From JAMXLO01 sp963832895 (GTDB lineage Bacteria > Pseudomonadota > Alphaproteobacteria > Acetobacterales > Acetobacteraceae), in the NCBI GenBank assembly GCA_963832895.1, contig CAWHVQ010000018.1, positions 55,154 through 119,153 of the forward strand: 64,000 bases of DNA, written 5' to 3'. Made by a program: the position numbers and the translations under genes. Below the pieces are notes generated by a model that searched no databases, had not been told where the DNA came from, and saw nothing but the letters and a program-made list of their open reading frames with translations. This document shows positions 45,176-53,632 of the stretch, piece after piece; the first letter of the stretch is position 1; every line of letters begins with the position of its first letter.

Positions 45176-46515
45176 GGCAGCCTCGATGTCCTGAGCAGCA
45201 CGATCTCTGTGCGGCGGTTGCGTTCGCGCCCTTCGGCCGTGGTGTTGGGGACCAGCGGGTCGGCGTCCCCCTTGCCCGCGGCCTGGAGCGGGCGATCGGC
45301 GGGAAGCTGTGAGGCGAGCACCTTGGCCACCGCCTCGGCGCGCGCCTGCGACAACTGCCAGTTGGACGGGAATCGAACTGTTCGGATCGGCTGGTTGTCG
45401 GTGTAGCCATCCACCAGCACGTTGCTTGGTTCGTCGCGCACCGCCTGGCCGATCCGGGTCAGCAGTGGCAGGGCAGTGGGGTTCAATTCGGCCGAGCCGG
45501 AGGCGAACATCGTGCGGTTGACCAGCCGCACCGTGACGGATTGCGGGTCCTCCAGCACCTGCACGAGACCGGCTGCGATCTCCGGCTGGAGGAACTGATG
45601 CAGCGAGGGCTTCGCCGGATTTGCGCTGGCGACCGCAGGGGGCGGTGGCACGGCGACGGCGGTGGCCCGCACGACCTTGATGGGGCCGTGCGGCGGCAGC
45701 GCCGTGAATTGCCCGAAGGCGATGTCGGATGGGCCGGCCAGAGATAGGTTGAAGGCCAGGTAGATCGCGCAGGTGGCGGCCAGCGTGCCAAGTCCGATCA
45801 GCCACAGCGGCACACGCCAGCCAAGCTTCCGGCCGCCGGTGTCGATCCCGCGCCATTGCGGCGACAGCTCACGCTCGAATTCGCCGCGGCGCTGGCGGAT
45901 GCCGCGATAGAGGCCGTCGCGCAGCTCGGTGAGCGCCGCGCCGCCGCGCCCGAGGACGCGATACCGCCCCTCGAAGCCGAGCGAGGCGCACAGATACATC
46001 AGCTCGATTACCTCGGCGTGGCGGCCGGGATCCTTCTGCATCTGCTCCAGGATCCCGAAGAAGCGCTCGCCGCCGGTGACCTCGTTGTGGAAGCTGCTGG
46101 TGAGGCTCCGCGTCACCCACGAGCTGGTGCTGCCCCACGGCGTGCTGAGCACCAGATCGTCGATCGTGGCACAGAGCGCATAGCGCGCGGCGCGCAGGCT
46201 GTGCGTGTCGAGCCCGGTCGCCACGGCGCGCGACTCGAAGTCGCGCACGGCCTCGACCATGCTGCGGCGGAGTTGCTCCGGATCGGGTGCCCGGCCGAGG
46301 CGTGCGGCCGCCACCAGCAGCGGCGCCGCTGCGGCGATCAGCGCGTTGGCGCCGACGGTCGGCACGAACTCCGGCTGGGGTCGCCTGGGCCGGGCGGGCG
46401 TTGGCGCAGCAACCGGGGCGGCGCGCGGCGCGGAAGCGACGCCCCCGGGGCGCGGCAGAATCAAGGTCGCGTTGACGTCTCCCGGTTCGGCAAAAGGATC
46501 GTCGTCGTCGGTCAT
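45172..46515 (-). CDS. tssL: T6SS TssL (DotU) with C-terminal OmpA domain
   Basis: A 447-residue inner-membrane protein. Residues about 55-235 are the DotU/IcmH cytoplasmic domain (AARYALCATIDDLVLSTPWG, SSFHNEVTGGERFFGILEQM). One helix follows (WLIGLGTLAATCAIYLAF), then a periplasmic OmpA-like peptidoglycan-binding domain (MFASGSAELNPTALPLLTRI, VDGYTDNQPI, ERNRRTEIVLL). This is the 'extended' TssL that anchors the membrane complex to the wall without a separate TagL. The acidic, Pro-rich N-terminus is disordered. It is coupled to tssM (ATGA) and 7 bases after tssK. Confidence 0.94.
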   Translation of the reverse strand: MTDDDDPFAEPGDVNATLILPRPGGVASAPRAAPVAAPTPARPRRPQPEFVPTVGANALIAAAAPLLVAAARLGRAPDPEQLRRSMVEAVRDFESRAVATGLDTHSLRAARYALCATIDDLVLSTPWGSTSSWVTRSLTSSFHNEVTGGERFFGILEQMQKDPGRHAEVIELMYLCASLGFEGRYRVLGRGGAALTELRDGLYRGIRQRRGEFERELSPQWRGIDTGGRKLGWRVPLWLIGLGTLAATCAIYLAFNLSLAGPSDIAFGQFTALPPHGPIKVVRATAVAVPPPPAVASANPAKPSLHQFLQPEIAAGLVQVLEDPQSVTVRLVNRTMFASGSAELNPTALPLLTRIGQAVRDEPSNVLVDGYTDNQPIRTVRFPSNWQLSQARAEAVAKVLASQLPADRPLQAAGKGDADPLVPNTTAEGRERNRRTEIVLLRTSRLP

Positions 46516-46522
46516 GGCCTGC

Positions 46523-47860
46523 TCACCCCCTGATCGCCCAGCACTCTATTTCCAGGCCGGGAACGTCCCCTGTGACGTGAATCGCTACCCCTCCTGAGCG
46601 GGTGAGCGCGTTCCAATAGGGGCTGCTGCGATCGAGCTCGAAATACGTGGTGTTCGCGTAGTACGGGAGCTGGCGCGGCGCCACCGGCAGCGCACGCACC
46701 GCGATCCCCGGCAGGGCCACGTTGATAAGCTCGCGGATCTGCTCGACCGGGCCGATCTTGACCAGGTTGGGGAAGCTGCGGCGCAGCGCCTCGGGCGGCA
46801 TCTGCGCCTTGATCGCCAACACCCAGGTCGCGTTGCTGAGCAGGCTGCGATCGGCGATCGGGCCGACACGGATGCCGAAGCGGCGCTCCTGCAGCGGGAT
46901 CGGCACCGCCGTCTGCTCCAGCACCGCCGAGAGCGACTGACGCAGCGCCGCCATCACCGGACGGAACGTCGCCTGCAGGTCGTCGTGGCGATACACCGGA
47001 AACGCCGCGGGACGCTTGCGCGCCTCGGTGAACGTCGCCAGCTCGCCGGCCAGGCTGACCGCGAGGCGGTAGAAGTCTTCCGGATGCATCTGGCCCAGCG
47101 TGGCGGCCAGGTGCGTCATCAGCGGCTCGTAGCGGTTGCAGACCTGCAGCAGCAGATAGTCGGCGATCTCGGCCGCACCACGCGTCGCGCTCTCGGACAC
47201 ACGCCCCGCCAACGCCTCGGCGCGATGATGCAGCAGGCCCTGAAGCTGGGTCGCGAAACCGGACAGCACGGGGGAGGGCAGGCTGACCAGCAGCGGCGGG
47301 ATGAAGCCGTCGTCCAGCACCACGCTCTTGTCGGCTCGCATCTCCACGATCCGGGCGAGGCCGATGGTGGCGTGCCCGCCGCGCGGCTCGCCCTCCAGAG
47401 CGAAGCGCAGGCGCAGCCGGCCGACCGGCACCGTCGTGGTGCCCTGATAGCCGGCGTTGCTGTCCGTCGCCTCGTATTCGGCGGTGGCGAAGCGCGCCAC
47501 CGTCTCGGTCCGCTCCGGCGGCGCTGTCTCCACGCCGCCGGGCTGGCGCGTCGGCAGCAGCAGATACACCTGGCTGTTCCGCACCCCCTCGGGCAGGTCG
47601 AGCGGGGTCGGACAGTCGGTGTCCAAAGGCGCGCTGAACGGCGTTCCGTCGGGCAGGATGCCGGCGATCGAGCGGACTGCGAATTTGCCCAATGCCAGCA
47701 GGTCAGTGTCGATGTCGAGCTGCGTCAGGCCCCAGCCGAACGGGCGCAGGCCGGCGGTGCTGCCGCGGACCAGGCGGTCGAAATAGCGTTCCTGCTGCTG
47801 CAGATGCTGCGGCTGGAGGAACAGCCCTTCCGACCAGACGACCTTGTTCTCCCACGCCAT
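46523..47860 (-). CDS. tssK: T6SS baseplate protein TssK
   Basis: A 445-residue baseplate connector. The family N-terminus is clear: KVVWSEGLFLQPQHLQQQER and YFDRLVRGSTAGLRPFGWGL. Later landmarks are HPEDFYRLAVSLAGELATFT-like residues (MHPEDFYRLAVSLAGEL) and LPYYANTTYFELDRSSPYW near the C-terminal receptor-binding-like domain. TssK normally works with TssF, TssG and TssE, none of which is in the window. The start is at ATG 47860 after GGAGGGGCACGA; the longer frame upstream overlaps tssJ and is not used. Confidence 0.94.
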   Translation of the reverse strand: MAWENKVVWSEGLFLQPQHLQQQERYFDRLVRGSTAGLRPFGWGLTQLDIDTDLLALGKFAVRSIAGILPDGTPFSAPLDTDCPTPLDLPEGVRNSQVYLLLPTRQPGGVETAPPERTETVARFATAEYEATDSNAGYQGTTTVPVGRLRLRFALEGEPRGGHATIGLARIVEMRADKSVVLDDGFIPPLLVSLPSPVLSGFATQLQGLLHHRAEALAGRVSESATRGAAEIADYLLLQVCNRYEPLMTHLAATLGQMHPEDFYRLAVSLAGELATFTEARKRPAAFPVYRHDDLQATFRPVMAALRQSLSAVLEQTAVPIPLQERRFGIRVGPIADRSLLSNATWVLAIKAQMPPEALRRSFPNLVKIGPVEQIRELINVALPGIAVRALPVAPRQLPYYANTTYFELDRSSPYWNALTRSGGVAIHVTGDVPGLEIECWAIRG

Positions 47861-47885
47861 CTTCGTGCCCCTCCTGCCTTCGCGG

Positions 47886-48339
47886 TTACTGCTGGGCCTT
47901 GACGGTGATGCCGTCCGCAGTGGCACGCACCGTGACCTTCGTCGTCTGGTTCCGCGGCACATCGGCGCTGCCGCGCCACGTCGCGTGCTGAAAGTCGCGA
48001 TAGGCGGCAAACACGCCGATCGCCTTCACCGGTTCGGGCGGCGTGAGCGTCAGGGCCTTCGTCTGCCCAGGCACCAAAGTCAGCTCGTCCCGTTTGACCA
48101 GATCGGTCCCGAGAGTCGCCTGGTCCTGGTTGAACAGCGGGAAGAACTCCGCGCCGGTGAACGCGCTGGCCGAGCCGAGTTGATAGACGCGCACGACCAG
48201 AGGCGCGCCCTGGCCGGACGGCGAGGGATTGGCGTCCGAGGTCGCGGTCAGCGTGAGCTGCACGGTCGTCGGCGGTGGGGGTGGCGTGCTGCACGCGGCA
48301 ATCGCGGTCAGCGCGCCGAGTACCGATGAACCGGCGCAT
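47886..48339 (-). pseudogene. tssJ: T6SS outer-membrane lipoprotein TssJ, one frameshift
   Basis: The body reads QLTLTATSDANPSPSGQGAP, VVRVYQLGSASAFTGAEFFP, then PGQTKALTL and ends at 47886; this is the transthyretin-like TssJ fold. Just upstream in the same frame is a lipobox, VLGALTAIAACST, but no start codon: a TGA lies directly before. The ATG at 48339, coupled to the FHA gene stop (TGATG), encodes MRRFI in the other frame. Removing one base from the GG pair at 48323-48324 joins MRRFI to VLGALTAIAAC, a perfect lipoprotein signal. So the gene carries a one-base insertion, or the sequence has an error there. Confidence 0.82.
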
Positions 48340-49629
48340 CACAGCCGCCGTGCCTGCTGCTCGTAGGCGCGGGCGAAATCGCGGCCGAAGGCGAGCGCGA
48401 AGCTGTCCTCCGCCTCGCGGGTGATCTCCTTGTAGGTGGCCCGGGTCCTGCTCCCAGCAGCGCGCCTTGTGCGCGAGCGGGAGCAGGCTGCCGACCGGCC
48501 CGGCGCGGTGCTGCTCCTCGAGCGTGTTGGGGTTGATGCGCCGGAGCAGGTTGGTCAGCGCTGTCTGCAGGCCGGCCATGACGGCCAGTTCATGCGCCTT
48601 CAGATCGGCGAGGGCTTCCGACGTCGCGGCCAACGGCTGCAGATAGCCTGGCCGCCCAGGCCGCAGCAGCGCCGCGATCGCCTCCTCCGTTGTGACGGCG
48701 AACTTGAGCGGATTGTTGTCGGAGGGCCGTAGCAGGGTCTGGTCGGCGCGGAACTCGCGCTTGATGGCGGCGCGGGACATCAGCACCGCCCGGAGCCCTT
48801 CGACCATGGCGCGGAACACTTCGCCCGCGGTGCGGAGCACGGCCTCTGGGTCCGTATCGGGATCGAGGCGAACACCGGCACCTTCGAGGAACTGGGCGAG
48901 CGGTGCGGTGGCATCGCCGGGCGGACGGGCAGGCGGCGCCGCAGCCGGCATCGTGGAGGGTGGGCGCGCCACTTCGCCCGGCGGGGTGTCCCCCAGCAGC
49001 GCGTCGATGCCGGAGTCATCCAGATGGAAGGAAGCAACGAACTTTGGTGGCGCAAGGGCGTGCAGCGGCGCGTCCGCGTTGTCCGGCTGCGACGGTCCCT
49101 GCCAGACATCGAGCGACTCGGCGCCACGGAACAGATCATCCTCTGGACCCGCCTGGCCGCCGCGCCGTACTTCGTCGATGCGGTCGAACGGATCGTCCTC
49201 GCGCACTGCCGGCTGGGCAGCGAACGGGTAGGCGAAGCCGGCCCCTGATTGCGGGATGAGCGAGTCGTCCGTGTCGGCCTCGGGCGTCACCGATGGCAGG
49301 GTTTCCGCTATGGTGATCCTGTGGTTCCCGAGCCGGATCTCGTCGCCGTCCGCCAGCACAAGGCGGCGATCCGGGGAGAGCGAGTCAGCTGCGCCATTGA
49401 CGAACACGCCATTGGTGCTGAGATCGGTCAGCACATAGCTGCCGTCGACGAAGGCCACGACGCAGTGCGTTCTGGACAAATGGTGCTGGGGGTCCGCAAG
49501 CACCCAGTCATTTCCGGGTCCCCGCCCGATGGTCAGCCTTCCTTCATCCAAGGTGCGGGTCTCACGACCACCGCTGATCGGCGCGTCGGAGGAGGCTTTG
49601 ACCTGTTCCAGTGTGAGAATCAGCGGCAT
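48339..49629 (-). pseudogene. T6SS-associated FHA-domain protein (TagH-type), one frameshift
   Basis: Residues about 25-95 are a forkhead-associated phosphothreonine-binding domain (GRGPGNDWVLADPQHHLSRT, DLSTNGVFVNG). A Pro/Ala-rich linker follows with LDDSGIDALLGDTPPGE, then the C-terminal TagH domain (NPLKFAVTTEEAIAALL, NPNTLEEQ, KARCWEQ). After CWEQD the frame is lost. The expected ending, ATYKEITREAEDSFALAFGR then DFARAYEQQARRL, lies in another frame and stops at 48339-48341, overlapping the tssJ ATG. One extra base in the GGG at 48443-48445 explains this. FHA proteins in T6SS loci usually act in phosphorylation-dependent assembly control; no PpkA/PppA pair is visible. Confidence 0.82.
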
Positions 49630-49682
49630 GATGCTTACTCAACCTCCTGTGCAATCAGTCGCTCTGCGTGATGGAGGACTGC

Positions 49683-50237
49683 ATGGCCGATATCCTGCTG
49701 GCCGAGTTCGAAGGCCGCGTCTGGCTGGTCAGCGGCGAGGCGCATCTCGACGACCTGCTCGCCAATACGCTGTCGCCCGATGTCAGCGTCGAGCTGGTGC
49801 CATGCGAAAGCGTGGCCGCCGTTCGCGAACAGTGGGCGCGACACGGCGGCGACCCCTCGGCCGGCATGCCATGGCTGGTGCATCCGAACGTCGTGGAGCG
49901 CGTCATGGGGGCGACGCGCAAACCATCGCCCGACCACGCGGTCATGTTCGGCCCCTGGTCGGCGTTGCTCGACCTTGCCGCGCTGGCGGTTATCGAGGCT
50001 GCCGCAGCCCAGGCGAGCCAGCAACCCGCGGCAACCGTCACGCTCGCCGAATACCTGGACCCGACCGGCCCGCAGGCGATTGCCGATCTCTCGCGGCTGC
50101 GTGCGCAACTGATCGAGGACCGGCTTGCCACTCACGGCGTGGCCCGCGAACGGATCAGCCGCGTTCGGCGCGCGGTGAGCGAGGTGCCCGGTATGGCGCA
50201 GGAGAGCCAGCGGGTGGACATTCTGCTCGGCCCATAG
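49683..50237 (+). CDS. Unknown T6SS-locus protein with OmpA-like tail
   Basis: A 184-residue protein, not recognised as a known family, on the opposite strand to all flanking T6SS genes. GGAGG lies five bases before ATG 49683. There is no signal peptide. The C-terminal part (LSRLRAQLIEDRLATHGVAR, then ERISRVRRAVSEVPG and ESQRVDILLG) resembles the last third of OmpA-like domains (repeated RA..V..YL...GV...RI then RR-VEI), but the peptidoglycan-contact Asp loop is not seen. It may be a divergent or vestigial OmpA-like module, perhaps a regulator or scaffold. The 53-base gap to the FHA gene start must hold two divergent promoters. Confidence 0.65.
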   Translation: MADILLAEFEGRVWLVSGEAHLDDLLANTLSPDVSVELVPCESVAAVREQWARHGGDPSAGMPWLVHPNVVERVMGATRKPSPDHAVMFGPWSALLDLAALAVIEAAAAQASQQPAATVTLAEYLDPTGPQAIADLSRLRAQLIEDRLATHGVARERISRVRRAVSEVPGMAQESQRVDILLGP

Positions 50238-50285
50238 CGACAGGCGAGACGGGCGAGGGCGCTGCATGGTTCGGTTCCCTCGCAA

Positions 50286-52100
50286 CTACTTCAGCGACGC
50301 GAGCAGCGCGTCGAGATCAGCCTCTGGGGCATCCGGTGCGGCCACCGGCGGTGATGCATTCAGGCCGGCGAGCAGCGCGTCGAGTTCGTCGACCTCTCCC
50401 CCGGCAGCGGCAGCGGCCTCCGGCACGGCCGGCGGCGGCGCACTCAGGCCGGCGAGCATCGCGTCGAGATCATCAACTGCGCCCGCCGCGCCATCCGGCA
50501 TCGCCGTCGCATCGGGGGCCGGAGCCGGCGTGTCGGTGACCGCGGGCGCTTCCGGTTCTGGTCCTGACGGATCGGGCTCCGGCGCGGGAGCGGTGGCAGT
50601 GGCACCTTGCGGCGCAGCCATCTCCGCCGGCGCCCAGAAACCGGCAAGCGTCCCGCCGGCGAGCGATGTGAAGCCGCCTTGCCGCACCTCGGGCCGGCCG
50701 CGCAGCGACAACAACGGCATCACCCGGTATGCCGCCACCTGAACCGCCTCGCGCTCGGTGTAGAGCCGCTCGGTGCAGGGCAGGGCGACCTGATCGCCGT
50801 CCGCCCCCGCGTAGACGAAATAGGGCATCTCGCCCACGCCCATCACGGTGCCCAGCCGCATAGCCTTGCCCTGCTGCAGCCAGGTCTCGGCGAGCAACAG
50901 GCCGGACAGCAGCGCCGGATGGCCCCACAGCATGGCGCCGAGGCCGCCCTGCGGGGTGAACTCCTCGAAGCTGAAGGCGTCGATCGGGTCGCTCTTGCGG
51001 CCATAGGGCGGGCGCAGCAGGAAGCGCGGCGCGGCGAGCCCGAGATACGCCGCCTCTGGCAGCGCATGCAGCGCCGACCAGGCGTCCTTGATCAGCGGAT
51101 GCTGGTCGTGGAACCGGGTCTTGAGCGCATCGGGATCGATCCCGGCCACGAACGGCGCGCGGGCCGCCGCGGCGATACGGGCGACGCGGCCGAGCAGATC
51201 AGCGTGCGGCGGCGCCAGCTCGAAGCCGTAGAGGCCGATGATCGCCGACAGCGGCCCCTGTGCCGCGTCCAGCGTCGGCTGCTCCACCAGCATGCCGTAC
51301 AGACCGGTCTCCTCCAGCGCGTCGGTCGCGGCGAGGTCGGCGGCGAACTCCTCGGCTGAGACGTCGTAGAGCACGATCTCCATGCGCGCGCCGGTCTCGA
51401 TGCGGCGCACCAGGAACTCGACGCCGCGCCAGGTCGCCTCGGCCGCCTGGAAGTCGGGATGGTGCAATACCCGGCGCATCGCCGCCGACAGCGCCTCGTC
51501 GACACGTGCGATGAGCTGATCCTGGCGCGCATCGCGCTTCGGCTGGATGTACGGGCCGACCAGGCGGCGGATCAGGTCGTCGACCGAAGCCTCGTCCGCG
51601 TCCGCCACTGCCGGGCGGCCGACCAGGCGGGCGAAATCCGACAGCCGGCGGTCGGAGGCAACGGCAGCGCCGCGTGCCTTGCGTGGCGCATCCGGCAGCG
51701 GCGCGCCACCGCCCCAGGACAACACCTCCTTCGCCGCACGATCGAAGCCCGTGCGGCTGGCGAGCCTGCGTCGCAGATCAAGGAGCTGCTCGAACAGCTC
51801 CATGTTTTCGGCGAGCTGATCGGGATGGAAATCGTCGAGAGTCCTGATGGGCACGGTGACCGCGCCATCGTCCTCGGCCAGCGGCAGCGTGAGCGATAGC
51901 TGCATCCGCTCGATAACCTGGTCGAAGTTGTCGACATCGACTTTGATCGGTGTGCGTACGGTGAGCGCGGCACCGGTCTCCAGCCTGCCTGAGTTGGCGC
52001 GTCCGGAGAAATCACCGATCAGGGCCAGGCGGAATTTTGTGCCCGCCGATGCGGCGCGTGGTGCACGGCTGATGCTGCCAAAGCTGACTTCGTAGCGCAT
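50286..52100 (-). CDS. TssB-TssC-like sheath fusion with repeated C-terminal motif
   Basis: A 604-residue protein. Residues 1 to about 140 resemble TssB/VipA (KFRLALIGDFSGRANSG, VDVDNFDQVIERMQLSLTLP, LDDFHPDQLAENMELFEQLL). Residues about 200-490 resemble TssC/VipB (VLHHPDFQAAEATWRGVEFL, SAIIGLYGFELAPP, FLLRPPYGRKSDPIDAFSFE). The Ala/Pro/acidic tail carries three related peptides: DDLDAMLAGL, DELDALLAGL and, at the very end, ADLDALLASL. A separate TssC is at 38256-39660, so this is a second sheath-type protein. The start is ATG 52100; the longer frame upstream runs through the regulatory region and is rejected. Confidence 0.83.
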   Translation of the reverse strand: MRYEVSFGSISRAPRAASAGTKFRLALIGDFSGRANSGRLETGAALTVRTPIKVDVDNFDQVIERMQLSLTLPLAEDDGAVTVPIRTLDDFHPDQLAENMELFEQLLDLRRRLASRTGFDRAAKEVLSWGGGAPLPDAPRKARGAAVASDRRLSDFARLVGRPAVADADEASVDDLIRRLVGPYIQPKRDARQDQLIARVDEALSAAMRRVLHHPDFQAAEATWRGVEFLVRRIETGARMEIVLYDVSAEEFAADLAATDALEETGLYGMLVEQPTLDAAQGPLSAIIGLYGFELAPPHADLLGRVARIAAAARAPFVAGIDPDALKTRFHDQHPLIKDAWSALHALPEAAYLGLAAPRFLLRPPYGRKSDPIDAFSFEEFTPQGGLGAMLWGHPALLSGLLLAETWLQQGKAMRLGTVMGVGEMPYFVYAGADGDQVALPCTERLYTEREAVQVAAYRVMPLLSLRGRPEVRQGGFTSLAGGTLAGFWAPAEMAAPQGATATAPAPEPDPSGPEPEAPAVTDTPAPAPDATAMPDGAAGAVDDLDAMLAGLSAPPPAVPEAAAAAGGEVDELDALLAGLNASPPVAAPDAPEADLDALLASLK

Positions 52101-52153
52101 GACGTTACTCCCGACTGAGTGCGGGGGCTTTAGCAGCGCGCTTGGGGAGGGCT

Positions 52154-52170
52154 GGTGACTCCGGTCATAC
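52154..52170. promoter_or_regulatory. Operator-like motif, copy 1
   Basis: The sequence is ggtgactccggtcatac. Its core is a near-dyad, TGAC(T)CC(G)GTCA. The copy at 52209 differs at one base. Confidence 0.5.
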
Positions 52171-52208
52171 GTCGTGCGGCCTGCCGACGAGGCGCTCCCG
52201 CAACCGGC

Positions 52209-52225
52209 GGTGACTCCAGTCATAC
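52209..52225. promoter_or_regulatory. Operator-like motif, copy 2
   Basis: The sequence is ggtgactccagtcatac, identical over 17 bases to the copy upstream of paralogue B (56966-56982). The dyad TGACT-CC-AGTCA is perfect. Confidence 0.55.
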
Positions 52226-52270
52226 CTGACGTCTGATGCCCCATGCGACGCCTCCCGCATCGAATCCAGG

Positions 52271-52708
52271 GAGGCCATGGACATGGCGGCCGAGACACAG
52301 ACCGGAATGGACCGCGCCGAGATGAAGCGGTTCCTGCTCAAGTCAAAGCAGGAGCCGGTCAACTGCGCGATCGGCGTCGGCGACGACAAGAGCGTCGCGC
52401 TGCTGATGCTGGCACGCAGCCGCTCGCCCAAGGCACTGCAGGGCGATCTGCAGAAGGAGTTCCCCAGCGCCTTCAACACTCGCTTCGGCACCGCCGTGGT
52501 CGATACCGACGACGATCCGACGCTGGTCAAGTTCATGCTGAACAAGGCGGTCACCAGCATGGCGCGCCGTCTGGTGAAGACGCTGAAGGGCACCGGGTTC
52601 CGCAAGGTGCAGATCCTGCTGGAGGACGGCTCGCCGGTCGAAGTCGCCGCTGAGGAGGAAGCCGCCGAGCAAGCAGACACCAGCGCCCCAGATGCGCCGC
52701 AGCCGGAT
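52271..52708 (+). repeat. Long direct repeat, copy A
   Basis: This stretch and 57027-57464 are collinear without gaps and differ at about a dozen positions by eye (roughly 97% identical). Identity starts at the ribosome site and stops abruptly at the end of the Pro/Asp linker of the two paralogues. It is an obvious substrate for recombination or gene conversion. Confidence 0.9.
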
Positions 52709-53620
52709 ACGACGGCACTCGCGGCGGCACTCGCCACGCTGGTACCGCGTATCGCGGACATCGCCGATCCGGCGCAGAAAGAGGTGTTGGCCAAGCAGGC
52801 CCGCCTGGTCAACGTCAACATCAAGACCGGCAACCTGACCTACGCCGCTACCGGCATCGAGCAATTGCGTCGTACTCTGGATGCCAACGCGGCTGCCACC
52901 AGCAGCGCTGCCGCCGAGCCGGCGGATCGATCAGCCCAACCGCCCGTGCCGCCGCCGCCCGTGGAAGAGGCAAAGCCGGACCCAGCGGCGCTTTCGGCGG
53001 CGCTCGCCATCCTGGTGCCGCGCATCGCGCAGGTCACCGATGCCGTGCAGAAGGAGGCGTTGGCCAAGCAAGCACGCGTGGCCAACGTCAACATCAAGAC
53101 CGGCAACCTCACCTACGCCGCGACCGGCATCGAGCAATTGCGCCGCGCGCTCGATGCGATCCCGGTCCCGACAAGCGATCGTCCCACGGAAAAGGCGACC
53201 GAAGCGCCGCCCCGCCGTGCATCGCGCAAGCCGCCCGAGTCGTATGTGTCAATCCGCGGTCGCGAGATCTGGGGCACGGCACGCGATAAGGCCGATGAGC
53301 AGATCGAGGCGCTGAAACAACGCCTGAGCGGCATGCCTGATCCCGAGCTGCAGCGTCTCGCGACATTCAGCCTGAGCGGTACAACCAGTAAACGAAGCTG
53401 GACACTGTTGGCAGCGCTCAGTGAAGTGGATGGCGTCCCGGCTGACCGGCAACCCGCGGCTCGCGCCAAGGCCCGCAGCGTGATCGGTGAATTCCGTGCC
53501 TATCTGCAGGCCGACCCGCTGATTCAGCTCCTCGATGACAATCCGCTCAAGGAACTCGTCACGATCCGGGCAACGCTAGGCGCGGCCCTGACCGAAATCG
53601 ACCAAACCATTGCAGGTTGA
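52283..53620 (+). CDS. Unknown modular protein, paralogue A (T6SS island)
   Basis: A 445-residue cytosolic protein of unrecognised family. Residues 1-118 form a compact alpha/beta-looking domain (RFLLKSKQEPVNCAIGVGDD, SVALLMLARSRSPKALQ, FNTRFGTAVVDTDDDP, RRLVKTLKGTGFRKVQILLE). After an Ala/Pro linker come two copies of a ~57-residue helical module (about 144-200 and 235-291) ending NIKTGNLTYAATGIEQLRR. A helical C-terminal domain follows from about 320 (WGTARDKADEQIEALKQRL). AGGGAGG lies 8 bases before ATG 52283; ATG 52277 is too close to it. The hydrolase gene follows after 12 bases. It is paired with paralogue B at 57039. An effector, adaptor or loader role is inference. Confidence 0.8.
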   Translation: MAAETQTGMDRAEMKRFLLKSKQEPVNCAIGVGDDKSVALLMLARSRSPKALQGDLQKEFPSAFNTRFGTAVVDTDDDPTLVKFMLNKAVTSMARRLVKTLKGTGFRKVQILLEDGSPVEVAAEEEAAEQADTSAPDAPQPDTTALAAALATLVPRIADIADPAQKEVLAKQARLVNVNIKTGNLTYAATGIEQLRRTLDANAAATSSAAAEPADRSAQPPVPPPPVEEAKPDPAALSAALAILVPRIAQVTDAVQKEALAKQARVANVNIKTGNLTYAATGIEQLRRALDAIPVPTSDRPTEKATEAPPRRASRKPPESYVSIRGREIWGTARDKADEQIEALKQRLSGMPDPELQRLATFSLSGTTSKRSWTLLAALSEVDGVPADRQPAARAKARSVIGEFRAYLQADPLIQLLDDNPLKELVTIRATLGAALTEIDQTIAG

Positions 53621-53632
53621 GGAATCAGAACA

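Larger units (their letters stand above)
52101..52282. promoter_or_regulatory. Divergent control region, sheath fusion / paralogue A
   Basis: A 182-base gap between the minus-strand T6SS genes and the plus-strand island. It holds two copies of a dyad-containing motif (52154-52170 and 52209-52225) spaced 55 bases apart, and it must contain both promoters. The second copy ends 57 bases before ATG 52283, the same spacing as at paralogue B. Confidence 0.6.

Noticed and set aside
38606..48450. Programmed frameshifting at CAGGACC in tssC and the FHA gene
   Set aside because: The same in-frame CAG GAC C occurs in the amidohydrolase gene (about 16352-16358) without any shift, there is no stop-codon or pseudoknot context, and the tssJ site differs. 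Kept only as a remote option.
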